Origin: CAVROP01 sp050012175
Lineage (GTDB): Bacteria > Acidobacteriota > Terriglobia > UBA7540
Length of the DNA stretch: 64,000 bases
Direction: 5' to 3'
Assembly (NCBI GenBank): GCA_050012175.1
Contig: JBEKHR010000010.1
Coordinates: forward strand, 62,001 to 126,000
This document shows positions 44,273 through 52,480 of the stretch, piece by piece (position 1 is the first letter of the stretch; each line of letters begins with the position of its first letter). The position numbers and the translations under genes are program-made. The notes below the pieces were generated by a model. The model saw only the letters and a program-made list of their open reading frames with translations. It was not told the origin of the DNA and ran no database searches.

Positions 44273-47059
44273 TCAATGCTCCATGCCGTAGCCCTGGCCG
44301 TGCCCGTGCGACTCGCCTACTGATTGGGGCTGCGCGCTTTCAATCGCGTGATCTTGGCCCCTGCCGCCCACTTCATGCTCGGTTTCTAATGCGGACTGTT
44401 TCGACACGTCACGGCTCAACTCGTCGCCTAATTTCTCCGCGTCATTCGTGTAAATCTGCGCATCGTAGCGCCCGCGTGAGACAGAGACATACGCCAGCCG
44501 TGAATTGACAAGCTGGTCGTGGGCCTGTTCGGTGTCCACATGCACTAGCACACGGTCGGCGGTGGCTCCCTGGCTGCTGTGGCTGGTGACGGCATAGCCG
44601 TAATCGACATGCGGGTGTTCCCGGATGTTGAATTGCACATCCTGGCCGGAGTCCAGCCGGACTTGGAGATTTCCTTCGCTGTCGATCTGCTGGACGGTCC
44701 CAAGTTGGCGATTGGCAATGTGCTCACCACGGTAAGGCGCGGTGAATTGCACGCGGTCGCCGGCTGAGAAGTCGCGTTCTGCCTCGCGGTAAACACTCAC
44801 CCCGTGCAACCTGCGCGGGTCGTAAGTTAGACGCTGGCCGCTATCCCGCTCGACCGTGAGTAAGTTGTGTTCCCTGTCAACGCCGGTGACATGGACGTAT
44901 TCTCCTGATTTGACACCCACCGCCTGGCTGCCTCGCGTGTAGCGCACGATGTCGCCCAGCGCGTACTGCACGGCCCACTGCCGGTCGGCCGCGGTCATGT
45001 CCTGGCGTGGGACCAGCACCGTGACTCGGTATTCCCGGTCTTCGACTCGACGACTGGATTGCAGCTCGCGGTGAATTCGTTCGTTAATCTCCTGACGGGA
45101 TCGGTTGTCCGGTGATACCACCAGTGTCCCGTCGGGTCGCTCGGCATAAGCCTTGGCAATGGCCTCCAGGCACTCTTCCCGGTTGGCAATCTCATGCACG
45201 CGGCCCTGCCGCGCAAGATTCTCAATCGCCTCGCGGACCTCGCCGTGAGCGAGTTGCTCAACGGCTTGCTTCAATGCGGGGTCTTTCTGGCGAATGATTT
45301 CGTCGAGGTGCGCCGTGTGCATTCCGGCATCCTGAAGCTGCTGGAACGGTCGGCCTGCCTCCACTCCCTGGTGCTGGCGCGTGTCGCCTACGAAGAGCAC
45401 TCGGTCTTGATCTTCCAACCTGCGCAAGAATTCGTTGACTTGGCGCGTGCTCGCGAGGCTCGATTCATCCACAATGTACAAATGCCGGTCCCCATCGTCA
45501 CGGTGAGATCGGGCAAGGTAGCCCTGTAAGGTGCTCGAATGAATGCCTGCTTCTTCAAGCTGCTGGGCGGCGCGGGAAGTGGGCGCCAACCCCTCGACTC
45601 GATAGCCCTGGCGCTCGGCGGCTTCCCGGATCGCGGCTAGCGAAGTGGTCTTTCCCGCCCCAGCGACACCTTCCAACCCTAGCACTTGATCTCGGCTACT
45701 GAGGATTTCCTCCACGGCTCTGCGCTGGCTATTGGAAAGGTGAGCAAGATTACCGGCTAATTCTTGGCGGGTGTCTTCCGAAACTAGCGGGTCGTACCTT
45801 TGTTGCCCAGTTTGCATGCGGGAGATGTTGTCGCGTTCGCAACGGAGCATTTCGCGTGTGGTGAGGATTCGATCTGCACCATTAGGACGGTCGCGGCCCA
45901 CTTCGACGAATTCGCCTGACCGGATGCGGTGCTCGAGGTTTTGCCGGACGTCCCAGAAGCTAGACTCACCCATAGAACGGCGGAGCGCGTCGCGTATCAA
46001 CACCCGTTCATCCACTACCGCCTCACGCTCGATGTTTCTGTCTCGGGCGTAGGTGACGGCCTCCTGCGCGCGGGCTTCCCCCTGCTCGCTGTGCTGGTGG
46101 CCCCGTGCGGCTCGGGCCTGGGCCTCTTGCACTACCCGCTGCGGTTGGTAGCCGTATGCTGCCGCAAGCTCTCCGTGCCTGGCTCGCATTTCCTCGTGTG
46201 AGAGTGACGACAGCTTCTCCTCGCGTGTCTGGTGTGCTGCAATCTGCGCCGCACCAGCGCCGCGCAAGCCCTGCTCCTCAAGGTGCTCTTTGATTTGCTG
46301 GCGGCGCGGGCTACTGGCGTCCAAGTACTCCTGAGTGTAACCCTTGATTTCTGGTTGGCCACTCTTCCCCTGCTCGATCTCGTAGCCGAGTTCTTGAAGG
46401 CGGTGGGCCAATTCGGAGCGATAAATTGCTGTTGCGTACTGCTGGCTCTTGTAAAGCTCCTGGGGCTGAATCGCGTGGGTCTTTCCGTCTTCGGTTTCGG
46501 TGAGGTTGAAGAACACGGTGTGCGTGTGAAGTTGGGGGGCTGCGTAGCTGGCTACCGGCCTCGCGCTGTCGTGTTCGAACTTTGCCGCGACCCATTGGCC
46601 CGTTGTCTCTGCCGGGTGATTGCGGCCAATGCGGGCTTGTACGTACCGTTCCAACTCGTCTAGGGCCACCTGGACGCTTTCTCGATGCGCGTCTCGCACC
46701 CGCTCGTCCCCGCCGACCAGGGCCGTGAGTGAAACACTCTTTGGCGCGCTAAACGTGGCGTCCCATCCGGCGCGGTGTTCCATCGTGGCTACCTTATCAC
46801 CACGTTCGTTTGAGTATTCGCGTGCTACCTGGTGCTGTACCAACTGCTCGCCGGTGATGGGGTGTTGACCCTCGCTCAAGCGCTGGAAGTGTTCCTCCTG
46901 AACCTCGCCGCGTAGTCCGTATCCCTCGGCGAGTTTGCCGTGCCAAGTGCCGCATATCCGGTCTTCTTCCGTATAGTAGTTTTGCTGGGCGTTCCCGAAC
47001 TCGTCGCGATGGTAGGTTTGCGCCTGACCTGCACTCAGCGGTTTGGAAATTGTCATCAT
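44273..47059 (-). CDS. MobF-family conjugative relaxase-helicase (TrwC/TraI-like)
   Basis: Nicks the transfer origin, stays bound to the 5' end and unwinds the strand. The 928-residue protein begins with a Tyr pair (NYY at 27-29), the usual catalytic tyrosines lying near the N-terminus. It has the conserved GWDATFSAPKSVS, and the metal-binding three-His motif around LHTHTVFFN (177-185). The C-terminal half is an SF1 helicase with Walker A GVAGAGKTT, a DExx-like box ESSLAS and the late motif DYGYAVTSHSSQGATA. It starts at ATG 47059, 6 bp after the coupling-protein stop. The 247 bp to the R-M gene show no feature beyond a short inverted GTTAC/GTAAC. Confidence 0.92.
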   Translation of the reverse strand: MMTISKPLSAGQAQTYHRDEFGNAQQNYYTEEDRICGTWHGKLAEGYGLRGEVQEEHFQRLSEGQHPITGEQLVQHQVAREYSNERGDKVATMEHRAGWDATFSAPKSVSLTALVGGDERVRDAHRESVQVALDELERYVQARIGRNHPAETTGQWVAAKFEHDSARPVASYAAPQLHTHTVFFNLTETEDGKTHAIQPQELYKSQQYATAIYRSELAHRLQELGYEIEQGKSGQPEIKGYTQEYLDASSPRRQQIKEHLEEQGLRGAGAAQIAAHQTREEKLSSLSHEEMRARHGELAAAYGYQPQRVVQEAQARAARGHQHSEQGEARAQEAVTYARDRNIEREAVVDERVLIRDALRRSMGESSFWDVRQNLEHRIRSGEFVEVGRDRPNGADRILTTREMLRCERDNISRMQTGQQRYDPLVSEDTRQELAGNLAHLSNSQRRAVEEILSSRDQVLGLEGVAGAGKTTSLAAIREAAERQGYRVEGLAPTSRAAQQLEEAGIHSSTLQGYLARSHRDDGDRHLYIVDESSLASTRQVNEFLRRLEDQDRVLFVGDTRQHQGVEAGRPFQQLQDAGMHTAHLDEIIRQKDPALKQAVEQLAHGEVREAIENLARQGRVHEIANREECLEAIAKAYAERPDGTLVVSPDNRSRQEINERIHRELQSSRRVEDREYRVTVLVPRQDMTAADRQWAVQYALGDIVRYTRGSQAVGVKSGEYVHVTGVDREHNLLTVERDSGQRLTYDPRRLHGVSVYREAERDFSAGDRVQFTAPYRGEHIANRQLGTVQQIDSEGNLQVRLDSGQDVQFNIREHPHVDYGYAVTSHSSQGATADRVLVHVDTEQAHDQLVNSRLAYVSVSRGRYDAQIYTNDAEKLGDELSRDVSKQSALETEHEVGGRGQDHAIESAQPQSVGESHGHGQGYGMEH

Positions 47060-47065
47060 GGCTGT

Positions 47066-49057
47066 TCACTCGAAGAAACGACCTATGCCGCGCTTTGGCG
47101 TTCGCTTGGCTTGCTCTTGACCTTGCTTTTGCTCGTGCGGGGTGAGCTTCTTAGCGGGCCCGCCGCTGCCGCCCGTCTGCCCGGTTTCGGGCGCAGAGGA
47201 CTCGATGCTCGGTTGCCAGTTCATATTTCGCTCCACAAAAGCCGGTTGTGTCTTGGGCAATTTGAGATAGGGAAAGCTCAGTCTTACCACCAGATTCCCC
47301 GATTTCATGAGGCCACACTGATCCGGCAGGCCCATGATCTCGGACGCCATCACGAGCGGCTCGACGCGGCGCTCTAATTGGTGGTTCTTCGATTTGTGAT
47401 CACGGGGGAATTGCTCGCTGCCGTGGCTCTCGCGCATCTGCTCAATCTCCACCTCGCCGATAGCTTCGCTGATCCACCGCGCGGCGCGGGGCTCGCTGGT
47501 GCGGAGAAATATCTTGGTGGCCGGTTGCGAGAGCATCGCCTCTGCCTCGTGCCCGTAAAGCACTTCAAGTTGGCTGCGCCCTTGGAAGCCCAAAACCACG
47601 GGGTTATTCGACTTCCGGTTTTGCGTAATGGCAGCGTGCAACTGAGGGAGCTTTTGCAATGAGGCGAGTTCGTCCAGGATGAACCAAACCGTTTTGAGGG
47701 TGGCTTGGTCAATAATCATTGCTTCATCCATGAGGCGTAAGACCAGTAGGTCAAGCCACAAACTGGTGAGTGGCAAAAGGCGTTCCCGCGTGGTCTTCGT
47801 GCTCGTTAGGAAGATCCATCCCTGGCGCTGGCTCGACCATTGCACGGTGCTCCATCGTCTCTTGGTTTCGTTTTCCCTGGGCAGGAGCTTCAACGCCTTG
47901 GCGACCATTTTCAGTTCGGCCATGACGCCCTCGCGTTGCGCTGGGGCCGTCTCCGCAATGAGCGAAGCCAGTTCTGTACCGCGTACCCTGCGGTCTATCT
48001 CTTCATCGTGCGACATCCACTCCGCTAACTCATGGGGAGTCGGCTTGAAGGTAAGCACGTGGGCAAAGATTTCCCTGGGCCCGTGCGTGAAGAAGCGCTG
48101 CTCGTTAGGCCGGTCGGGGAAGAGGGACGCGGCAAGGGTGAGCGCTTCCGGCTCGTTGCGGGCCTCCTCGCCCGGAGTCCAGTAGGGGACACGTGCGTCT
48201 AGTGGATTGAGGATGACATCACCACGCAAGGGGTCAAAGAACTGCGGCGTATATTCCCGTTCGGGATCGTAAACAATGGCGGTTTCCTCCCGGTCTTGGA
48301 TTTGGAGGAGCATTTCCCGAATCAAGGCGCTCTTGCCCGCTCCCGTGTCACCCATAATCAGAAAGTGGCTCGACTCGCGGGCCTGGGGGACTCTCACCCG
48401 GCGATTCCTTCCGAGGATTTTCTCTGTGGGGGTCCGCTCATAGTTTGAAAATCCAATGCCGCGTGAGTGGTTCCGGTTATTGAAGGTGCCGCCCGTGACG
48501 AGTTCGGGTCCCTTCAGGCGTCGCCCGTAGCGCAGTTCTCGCAAGCGGGCGCTATCCTTGGGGGCCGCGAAGGGCAAGCCTGCCAGGAGCACGCCGAGTC
48601 CTATCCACAGAGACCGCGCTGCCAAATCCCCAAGTGTCTGGCCGTGGTAAATCCATGTGCCAAGCAAAGCGTGGAGTTCCACGTTGTTGTACTGCTTCCT
48701 CAACCAGGTGAGACGAAGGCCGCCCCTCCTCGCGGCGTCTTTCGAAAGCGTGAACGTGGTTGCACCGGAAGGCGTCTTGAAGGGTGCCACGTCCTCGTCT
48801 ATGGCCAACCGGTAGTTCTTGCCGGTCATCACGGTGAGTACGTCATATCGGTCGGTCTTAGCACCTAATCTCGGCATCAAGCCGGTGAGGAAGTACTCCC
48901 GCAGATAGTGCCTTTCGAGCGGCGTCCAGACGAAGTAGTATCGGCAGTAGCCCGCGAGAATCGCGCTCGCCAAAGCAATCATCAGAGCCGTAATTGTATG
49001 AACGGGCGCGCTGCTCGGCCATCCTCTGCTCTCTCTCCTTCCCCACACGGAATTCAT
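47066..49057 (-). CDS. type IV coupling protein (TrwB/TraD-like)
   Basis: The membrane ATPase that links the relaxosome to a mating pore. The 663-residue protein starts at ATG 49057, which overlaps the accessory gene's stop (ATGA) and has AAGGAGG six bases upstream; a start eight codons earlier lacks such support. Two N-terminal membrane segments (TITALMIALASAILAGY and LWIGLGVLLAGLPFA) are followed by the RecA-like domain with Walker A GDTGAGKS and Walker B VWFILDELASL. The C-terminus is Gln/Lys rich. With no mating-pore genes in the element, it probably docks to a helper's pore. Confidence 0.9.
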   Translation of the reverse strand: MNSVWGRRESRGWPSSAPVHTITALMIALASAILAGYCRYYFVWTPLERHYLREYFLTGLMPRLGAKTDRYDVLTVMTGKNYRLAIDEDVAPFKTPSGATTFTLSKDAARRGGLRLTWLRKQYNNVELHALLGTWIYHGQTLGDLAARSLWIGLGVLLAGLPFAAPKDSARLRELRYGRRLKGPELVTGGTFNNRNHSRGIGFSNYERTPTEKILGRNRRVRVPQARESSHFLIMGDTGAGKSALIREMLLQIQDREETAIVYDPEREYTPQFFDPLRGDVILNPLDARVPYWTPGEEARNEPEALTLAASLFPDRPNEQRFFTHGPREIFAHVLTFKPTPHELAEWMSHDEEIDRRVRGTELASLIAETAPAQREGVMAELKMVAKALKLLPRENETKRRWSTVQWSSQRQGWIFLTSTKTTRERLLPLTSLWLDLLVLRLMDEAMIIDQATLKTVWFILDELASLQKLPQLHAAITQNRKSNNPVVLGFQGRSQLEVLYGHEAEAMLSQPATKIFLRTSEPRAARWISEAIGEVEIEQMRESHGSEQFPRDHKSKNHQLERRVEPLVMASEIMGLPDQCGLMKSGNLVVRLSFPYLKLPKTQPAFVERNMNWQPSIESSAPETGQTGGSGGPAKKLTPHEQKQGQEQAKRTPKRGIGRFFE

Positions 49058-49413
49058 TTTGTGCCTCCTTGAATCAGGCATTTCTCGGTTTCCTGGATTC
49101 TCGAAAGTGCCTTCTTAAGTTTGTCGGCGTCCGCCCGCTCAATGAGTTGCTGCATCTCGTCGGCGGTGATGCGACCGCCGCTGGCCAACTTGAAAAACAG
49201 GTTGAGCAAAGCTGTACGCAAGGCCAGGACCTCGGCGAGGATGGTCTGCTCGCACGTATGCGGGCTGGCTGCTCGGGATAGCACATCGCGCGTCCACTCG
49301 CTGATCGTCCGCTCGCCCGCCAAGGCTTCGAACTTGGCGTACTCCTCCTCGGTGACTTTCGTGCTGACGGATTTCGTACGAAGTGCCGCCACTGAATCCA
49401 CCCATGAAATCAA
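49054..49413 (-). CDS. relaxosome accessory protein, MobC/TrwA-like ribbon-helix-helix
   Basis: A 119-residue protein with an N-terminal ribbon-helix-helix pattern (KSVSTKVTEEEYAKFEALAG then ISEWTRDVLSRAA) and a helical C-terminus. Proteins of this kind bind the transfer origin next to the relaxase. The start is uncertain: TTG 49413 (used here), GTG 49401 or GTG 49392 are in frame. It is the first gene of the mobilisation module, overlapping the coupling-protein gene by 4 bp, and lies beside the oriT candidate, as trwA does in plasmid R388. Confidence 0.75.
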   Translation of the reverse strand: MISWVDSVAALRTKSVSTKVTEEEYAKFEALAGERTISEWTRDVLSRAASPHTCEQTILAEVLALRTALLNLFFKLASGGRITADEMQQLIERADADKLKKALSRIQETEKCLIQGGTK

Positions 49414-49596
49414 GTGGTTCCCATAGGGGAACCTGCGACTGCTGCCAAGAGCCTCTTGGCGGAGCGAGTCGTCATTAAGCTATGCACTTTCAAGACGTTC
49501 CCATAAGGCAACCGTGGGTTGCCATACAGCACCCTGCGGGGGGTGACGTGTCAAAGCTCACCCGGCGCGTAGCGCCGCACCCCCCGGCGAAGCCGC
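49414..49596. other. candidate origin of transfer (oriT)
   Basis: Three perfect hairpins lie in 110 bp: GGTTCCC/GGGAACC (49416-49433), GCCAAGAG/CTCTTGGC (49444-49460) and GGCAACC/GGTTGCC (49507-49523). GTTCCCATA is directly repeated at 49417 and 49497, 80 bp apart. A further GC-rich block with GGCGC/GCGCC lies to the right. Position and density of inverted repeats next to the RHH gene, coupling-protein gene and relaxase gene match the R388 order oriT-trwA-trwB-trwC. The nick site itself cannot be assigned. Confidence 0.62.
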
Positions 49597-49998
49597 TCAG
49601 CGCCGCGTATGGCGCGAAAAGCGGGCGCGCCAAGCCATCTGGCAAAGTGCAACAACAAGCTGCACCAAGCCCACGGCTAGAACCAGCAAGACGAGCAAGA
49701 GAACCCAAAAGCCCTCCGGCGACAGCAAAGCGCGGTAGAGGACCCACGTGCAGAAAACTACAAACAAGCCGTTGCCGAGAAAGTCAGGCCACTCCAAAGG
49801 CGGGTCCAGATCGCGGTACGCCGCGATGAAAGACGGCCCGGTTTCAGGCTTCGGGGCTTCCAGAGAAAACGGGCGTGCGAAAGAATCTCCGATGACAGAC
49901 TCCCAAGCCTCCTTGCACTCCTCCGGTGATGGCGAATAGCAGAGCCCATAGCAGGGGTCATGAACAAAACGGAACAAACGGCGAAAGAAATTCCTCAT
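49597..49998 (-). CDS. small membrane protein of unknown function
   Basis: A 133-residue protein from ATG 49998 (MRNFFRRLFRF), with a perfect AAGGAGG upstream. It has a basic N-terminus, a soluble middle, and two membrane segments (LFVVFCTWVLYRALL and FWVLLLVLLVLAVGLVQLVVALC). Its 3' end abuts the oriT candidate. Its place in the mobilisation region could mean an entry-exclusion or pore-adapter role, but nothing in the sequence shows this. Confidence 0.6.
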   Translation of the reverse strand: MRNFFRRLFRFVHDPCYGLCYSPSPEECKEAWESVIGDSFARPFSLEAPKPETGPSFIAAYRDLDPPLEWPDFLGNGLFVVFCTWVLYRALLSPEGFWVLLLVLLVLAVGLVQLVVALCQMAWRARFSRHTRR

Positions 49999-50070
49999 TG
50001 GGCACCTCCTTGGTCCCTCCCTCTGTGGGTGGGGCCATATTGCGAAGGCTGCGGCCAAGAATGTTTTCTG

Positions 50071-50349
50071 TCAAATGAAGGGCAGTCCGCAGTAGGGCAT
50101 TTCGATACCCTCCTGCCTCGCCGGTGCGAGATTAAGGGATGGAACCAGGTGTGAATAATATCTTGCTAGGATTCCGTATTCGGGGTGCCGCCCCATGAAC
50201 TCGTCTGCGAGACGTAAGGCGGCACGTTGCTTCGATTGCAATTGACGCCCTGCCTCAACTACCGGCTTCGAAGGGCGCAATGCCCGAAACTCTCTCCCAC
50301 TGTAGGGGCCTTGGCGTGAACCAGATCCCAAAGGTTTACTTGCTAACAT
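50071..50349 (-). CDS. hypothetical protein, 92 residues
   Basis: The frame from ATG 50349 encodes a basic, Arg/Lys-rich protein (SKQRAALRLADEFMGRHPEYG) without membrane segments or known motifs. No ribosome site is seen. Coding status is uncertain. It lies between the membrane protein gene and the element's control region. Confidence 0.35.
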   Translation of the reverse strand: MLASKPLGSGSRQGPYSGREFRALRPSKPVVEAGRQLQSKQRAALRLADEFMGRHPEYGILARYYSHLVPSLNLAPARQEGIEMPYCGLPFI

Positions 50350-50684
50350 AGTGCTAAGTGACAGATAAAAAGTAGATTAGAGCCTATTAGTTAGGCTGCT
50401 CGACCTCGACCTTTTAAGGTCGACGGTGAGTCCTGTCACCCTCATTTGACAGAAAAAAAAGTTCGAATTATCAATACCTATGAACGGGCAATCGGTCCTT
50501 GCCTGGGCCTTTTGGGGGCAAGCGGGTCGGTTGCCTGTTGTGTCAGTCGGAGGGGCGGGAGACTTGATGCGAGGGGCAGAGGCAAGAAAGCGCTCAACGG
50601 AGATGTGGGACGGGCCGCCGCTGGGCAAAAGGCCCCTGGAGCAAAGACATTGAATGGCGGTTGCCTAGGGAGGTTATAAACTGC
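50350..50684 (+). promoter_or_regulatory. control region upstream of the excisionase/integrase genes
   Basis: It holds an 18-bp palindrome at 50406-50423 (TCGACCTT, TT, AAGGTCGA), an operator-like site. A sigma-70 promoter candidate lies at 50446-50474, with a perfect TTGACA, a 17-bp spacer and TATCAA. The leader from there to the ATG at 50685 would be about 200 nt. Genes on the two sides point away from each other, so a repressor here could control both directions. Confidence 0.5.
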
Positions 50685-50900
50685 ATGTCAGATGGAATTG
50701 AGACGCTTCTTACCAGCCAAGAAGCATCACGGGTTCTAAAGATTCATCCGAAGGTTCTTGAGCGGATGGCGAAGCGTGGCGAAGTCCCCGCGATGAAGGT
50801 TGGCAAGTTCTGGCGTTATCGCGCGACAACGCTGGACGCCTGGATCAACTCAAGGCTACAATCAGGGAGCCAACCGTGCCGCACGGCAACCTCATTTTGA
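50685..50900 (+). CDS. excisionase-like MerR/helix-turn-helix protein
   Basis: A 71-residue protein from ATG 50685 (MSDGIETLLTSQEAS), preceded by GGGAGG; a TTG eight codons upstream is less likely. It has the winged-helix excisionase pattern: LLTSQEASRVLKIHPKVLE (helix-turn-helix), KRGEVPAMKVGKFWRYR (wing) and LDAWINSRL. Such proteins bend attachment DNA and direct the integrase to excise. It ends 11 bp before the integrase ATG, so the two are co-transcribed. Confidence 0.8.
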   Translation: MSDGIETLLTSQEASRVLKIHPKVLERMAKRGEVPAMKVGKFWRYRATTLDAWINSRLQSGSQPCRTATSF

Positions 50901-50911
50901 TTGGAGGTGCC

Positions 50912-52015
50912 ATGCAGGCACGATATCAGTACGGGAATTTGACCGTAAGAAAGCGGAAGAAAGGACCGTCAGTCTGGCAGTTCCGCTGGGCAGAAAACGG
51001 GAAACTGAAGTCAGTGCTAATAGGAACCGTTGAGAAGTACCCAGCACAGGCGGACGCAGAGAAGGCTGTTCAGTACCTTCGTATCAAGATCAATTCGGAG
51101 AACCGACAACAGCGATTTCACGAGGTAACGGTGGGTACGTTGATTGATCGGTTTATGGCAGAATACGCGCCGAAGCGGTGCCGGGAAAACACGCAGAATA
51201 ACTATCGCGGTCTCTTCAATAACCACATAAGGCCGCGCTGGGGAGCCGAATTCGTTCAGAACGTTAAGACGATGGCGGTCGAGGACTGGCTTGAGGCGTA
51301 CCCCCACTCCCGTCAGGTGAAATCTCACGTGCGAAACCTCATGCACACGTTGTATCAGGCAGCAATGCGATGGGAAGTGGTCGAGAAAAACCCGGTGGAT
51401 TTAGTGCGGCAATCGCAGAAACGGCTAAAGACGCCGCGTGTTCTTACGCCGGAGGAATTCAAGCAACTTGTTGGATATCTCGCGGAGCCTTACAAGACAA
51501 TGGTGGTAACAGTTGCTTGCCTCGGTCTGCGCGTGTCGGAACTCGTAAGTTTGCAATGGGGAGACATCGATTTCGAAAATCTCACCGTGAAAATCCAACG
51601 TAGTTTCGTTCGGGGAGTGATTTACCCCACAAAGACGGAAGCATCGGAGGGTGCTCTCCCACTTGATCCTGACTTGGCTGAAATGTTACTGGCACATAGG
51701 ACGCGAAGCCATTACTCGGGAGATTCCGATTATGTTTTCGCGGGGGATTCAGGAAATGTCCGTTGGCCGGAAACCATGCTTCACGACCACATTAAAGCCG
51801 CTGCGCAGAAGGCAGAGATAGGCAACGTTGGGTGGCACACCTTCCGGCACAGTTATTCAACATTATTGCACGCGCTTGGCACGAAGCCGGCAGTGCAGAA
51901 GGAATTGCTGCGCCACGCCAACATCCTAACCACATTGAACGTTTACACTCAGGCCGTCTCGTCCGAAAAGCGCGACGCAGCTTCCAAAGTGGTTGACGCT
52001 CTATGGAGATCGTAA
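50912..52015 (+). CDS. int: tyrosine recombinase (site-specific integrase)
   Basis: Catalyses integration and excision of the element at the tRNA-Asp gene. The 367-residue protein starts at ATG 50912 with GGAGG five bases upstream; a GTG 12 codons earlier overlaps the xis-like gene. It has an N-terminal arm-binding part, a core-binding helical domain (about 70-160), and the catalytic domain with R207 (GLRVSEL), K241, H309 and R312 (HTFRH), H335 (LLRHAN) and nucleophile Y345 (VYTQ). All six residues are present. It ends 58 bp from the tRNA-Asp 3' end, the usual place for such an enzyme. Confidence 0.94.
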   Translation: MQARYQYGNLTVRKRKKGPSVWQFRWAENGKLKSVLIGTVEKYPAQADAEKAVQYLRIKINSENRQQRFHEVTVGTLIDRFMAEYAPKRCRENTQNNYRGLFNNHIRPRWGAEFVQNVKTMAVEDWLEAYPHSRQVKSHVRNLMHTLYQAAMRWEVVEKNPVDLVRQSQKRLKTPRVLTPEEFKQLVGYLAEPYKTMVVTVACLGLRVSELVSLQWGDIDFENLTVKIQRSFVRGVIYPTKTEASEGALPLDPDLAEMLLAHRTRSHYSGDSDYVFAGDSGNVRWPETMLHDHIKAAAQKAEIGNVGWHTFRHSYSTLLHALGTKPAVQKELLRHANILTTLNVYTQAVSSEKRDAASKVVDALWRS

Positions 52016-52016
52016 C

Positions 52017-52032
52017 TTGTACCAGTTTGTAC
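52017..52032 (+). promoter_or_regulatory. candidate integrase arm sites, right end
   Basis: TTGTAC at 52017-52022 and 52027-52032, one helical turn apart, starting two bases after the int stop. A separate direct repeat CTTTTGAAAA is at 52032-52041 and 52061-52070. See 34826-34842 for the left-end counterpart. Confidence 0.5.
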
Positions 52033-52073
52033 TTTTGAAAAACCCGCTATCCTGGCTAACCTTTTGAAAACGC

Positions 52074-52150
52074 TGGCGGGGACGACGGGACTCGAACCCG
52101 CGACCTCATGCGTGACAGGCATGCGTTCTAACCAGCTGAACTACGTCCCC
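52074..52150 (-). tRNA. tRNA-Asp (anticodon GTC), integration target
   Basis: A complete 77-nt cloverleaf with encoded CCA. Acceptor GGGGACG/CGTCCCC, discriminator G73 (aspartate identity), anticodon loop CTGTCAC (GTC), and T loop TTCGAGT. Its 3' part (to nucleotide 31) is repeated at 34695-34743, so the element's own att sequence restores the gene after integration. Confidence 0.96.
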
Positions 52151-52294
52151 GGCGGAATTGATTCATTCGCTCATCGGGTCATTGATTCATTGCAAGACCA
52201 GATTCGCCAACCGCAGAGCTTGCTCGCTTGCTTTCCCTCCTGTCCAGATCCTTCGATGGCTCAATGACGCAATGAACCAATGACTCAATTCCTC

Positions 52295-52371
52295 TGGTGG
52301 GCGGTATCCGGCTCGAACGGATGACCTTCTGCTTGTAAGGCAGACGCTCTAGCCAACTGAGCTAACCGCCC
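52295..52371 (-). tRNA. tRNA-Val (anticodon TAC)
   Basis: A 77-nt cloverleaf with encoded CCA: acceptor GGGCGGT/ACCGCCC, anticodon stem TCTGC/GCAGA, loop CTTACAA (TAC), T loop TTCGAGC. It lies 144 bp upstream of tRNA-Asp on the same strand, so the two are probably one transcript. Confidence 0.96.
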
Positions 52372-52480
52372 TGGACCGTCCGAATCTAAGGGCGCGCCAC
52401 AACACGCGAACCTTGACACCTGCAACCTTTGAAATATACACTAGCGTGTCGCGAGCGTCAAGGAGAGGGCTTCCGGTTCT

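Larger units (their letters stand above)
34695..52120. mobile_element. 17.4-kb integrative mobilizable element in tRNA-Asp
   Basis: The limits are two direct copies of a 49-bp sequence (34695-34743 and 52072-52120, one mismatch at 34714/52091). The right copy is the 3' part of the intact tRNA-Asp; the left is a displaced fragment of it. Inside are a tyrosine integrase and an excisionase-like gene beside the tRNA, an R388-like mobilisation module (47066-49413 plus the relaxase gene to 44273), restriction-modification and antirestriction genes, and unknown cargo. I see no replication gene and no VirB-type mating-pore gene, so it would need a helper conjugation system. Almost all cargo is on the minus strand; only xis and int are on the plus strand. 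Confidence 0.88.

Noticed and set aside
49597..49998. VirB2/VirB3-like pore component
   Set aside because: The hydrophobic pattern is not specific, the long soluble middle does not fit either family, and no other VirB gene is present.
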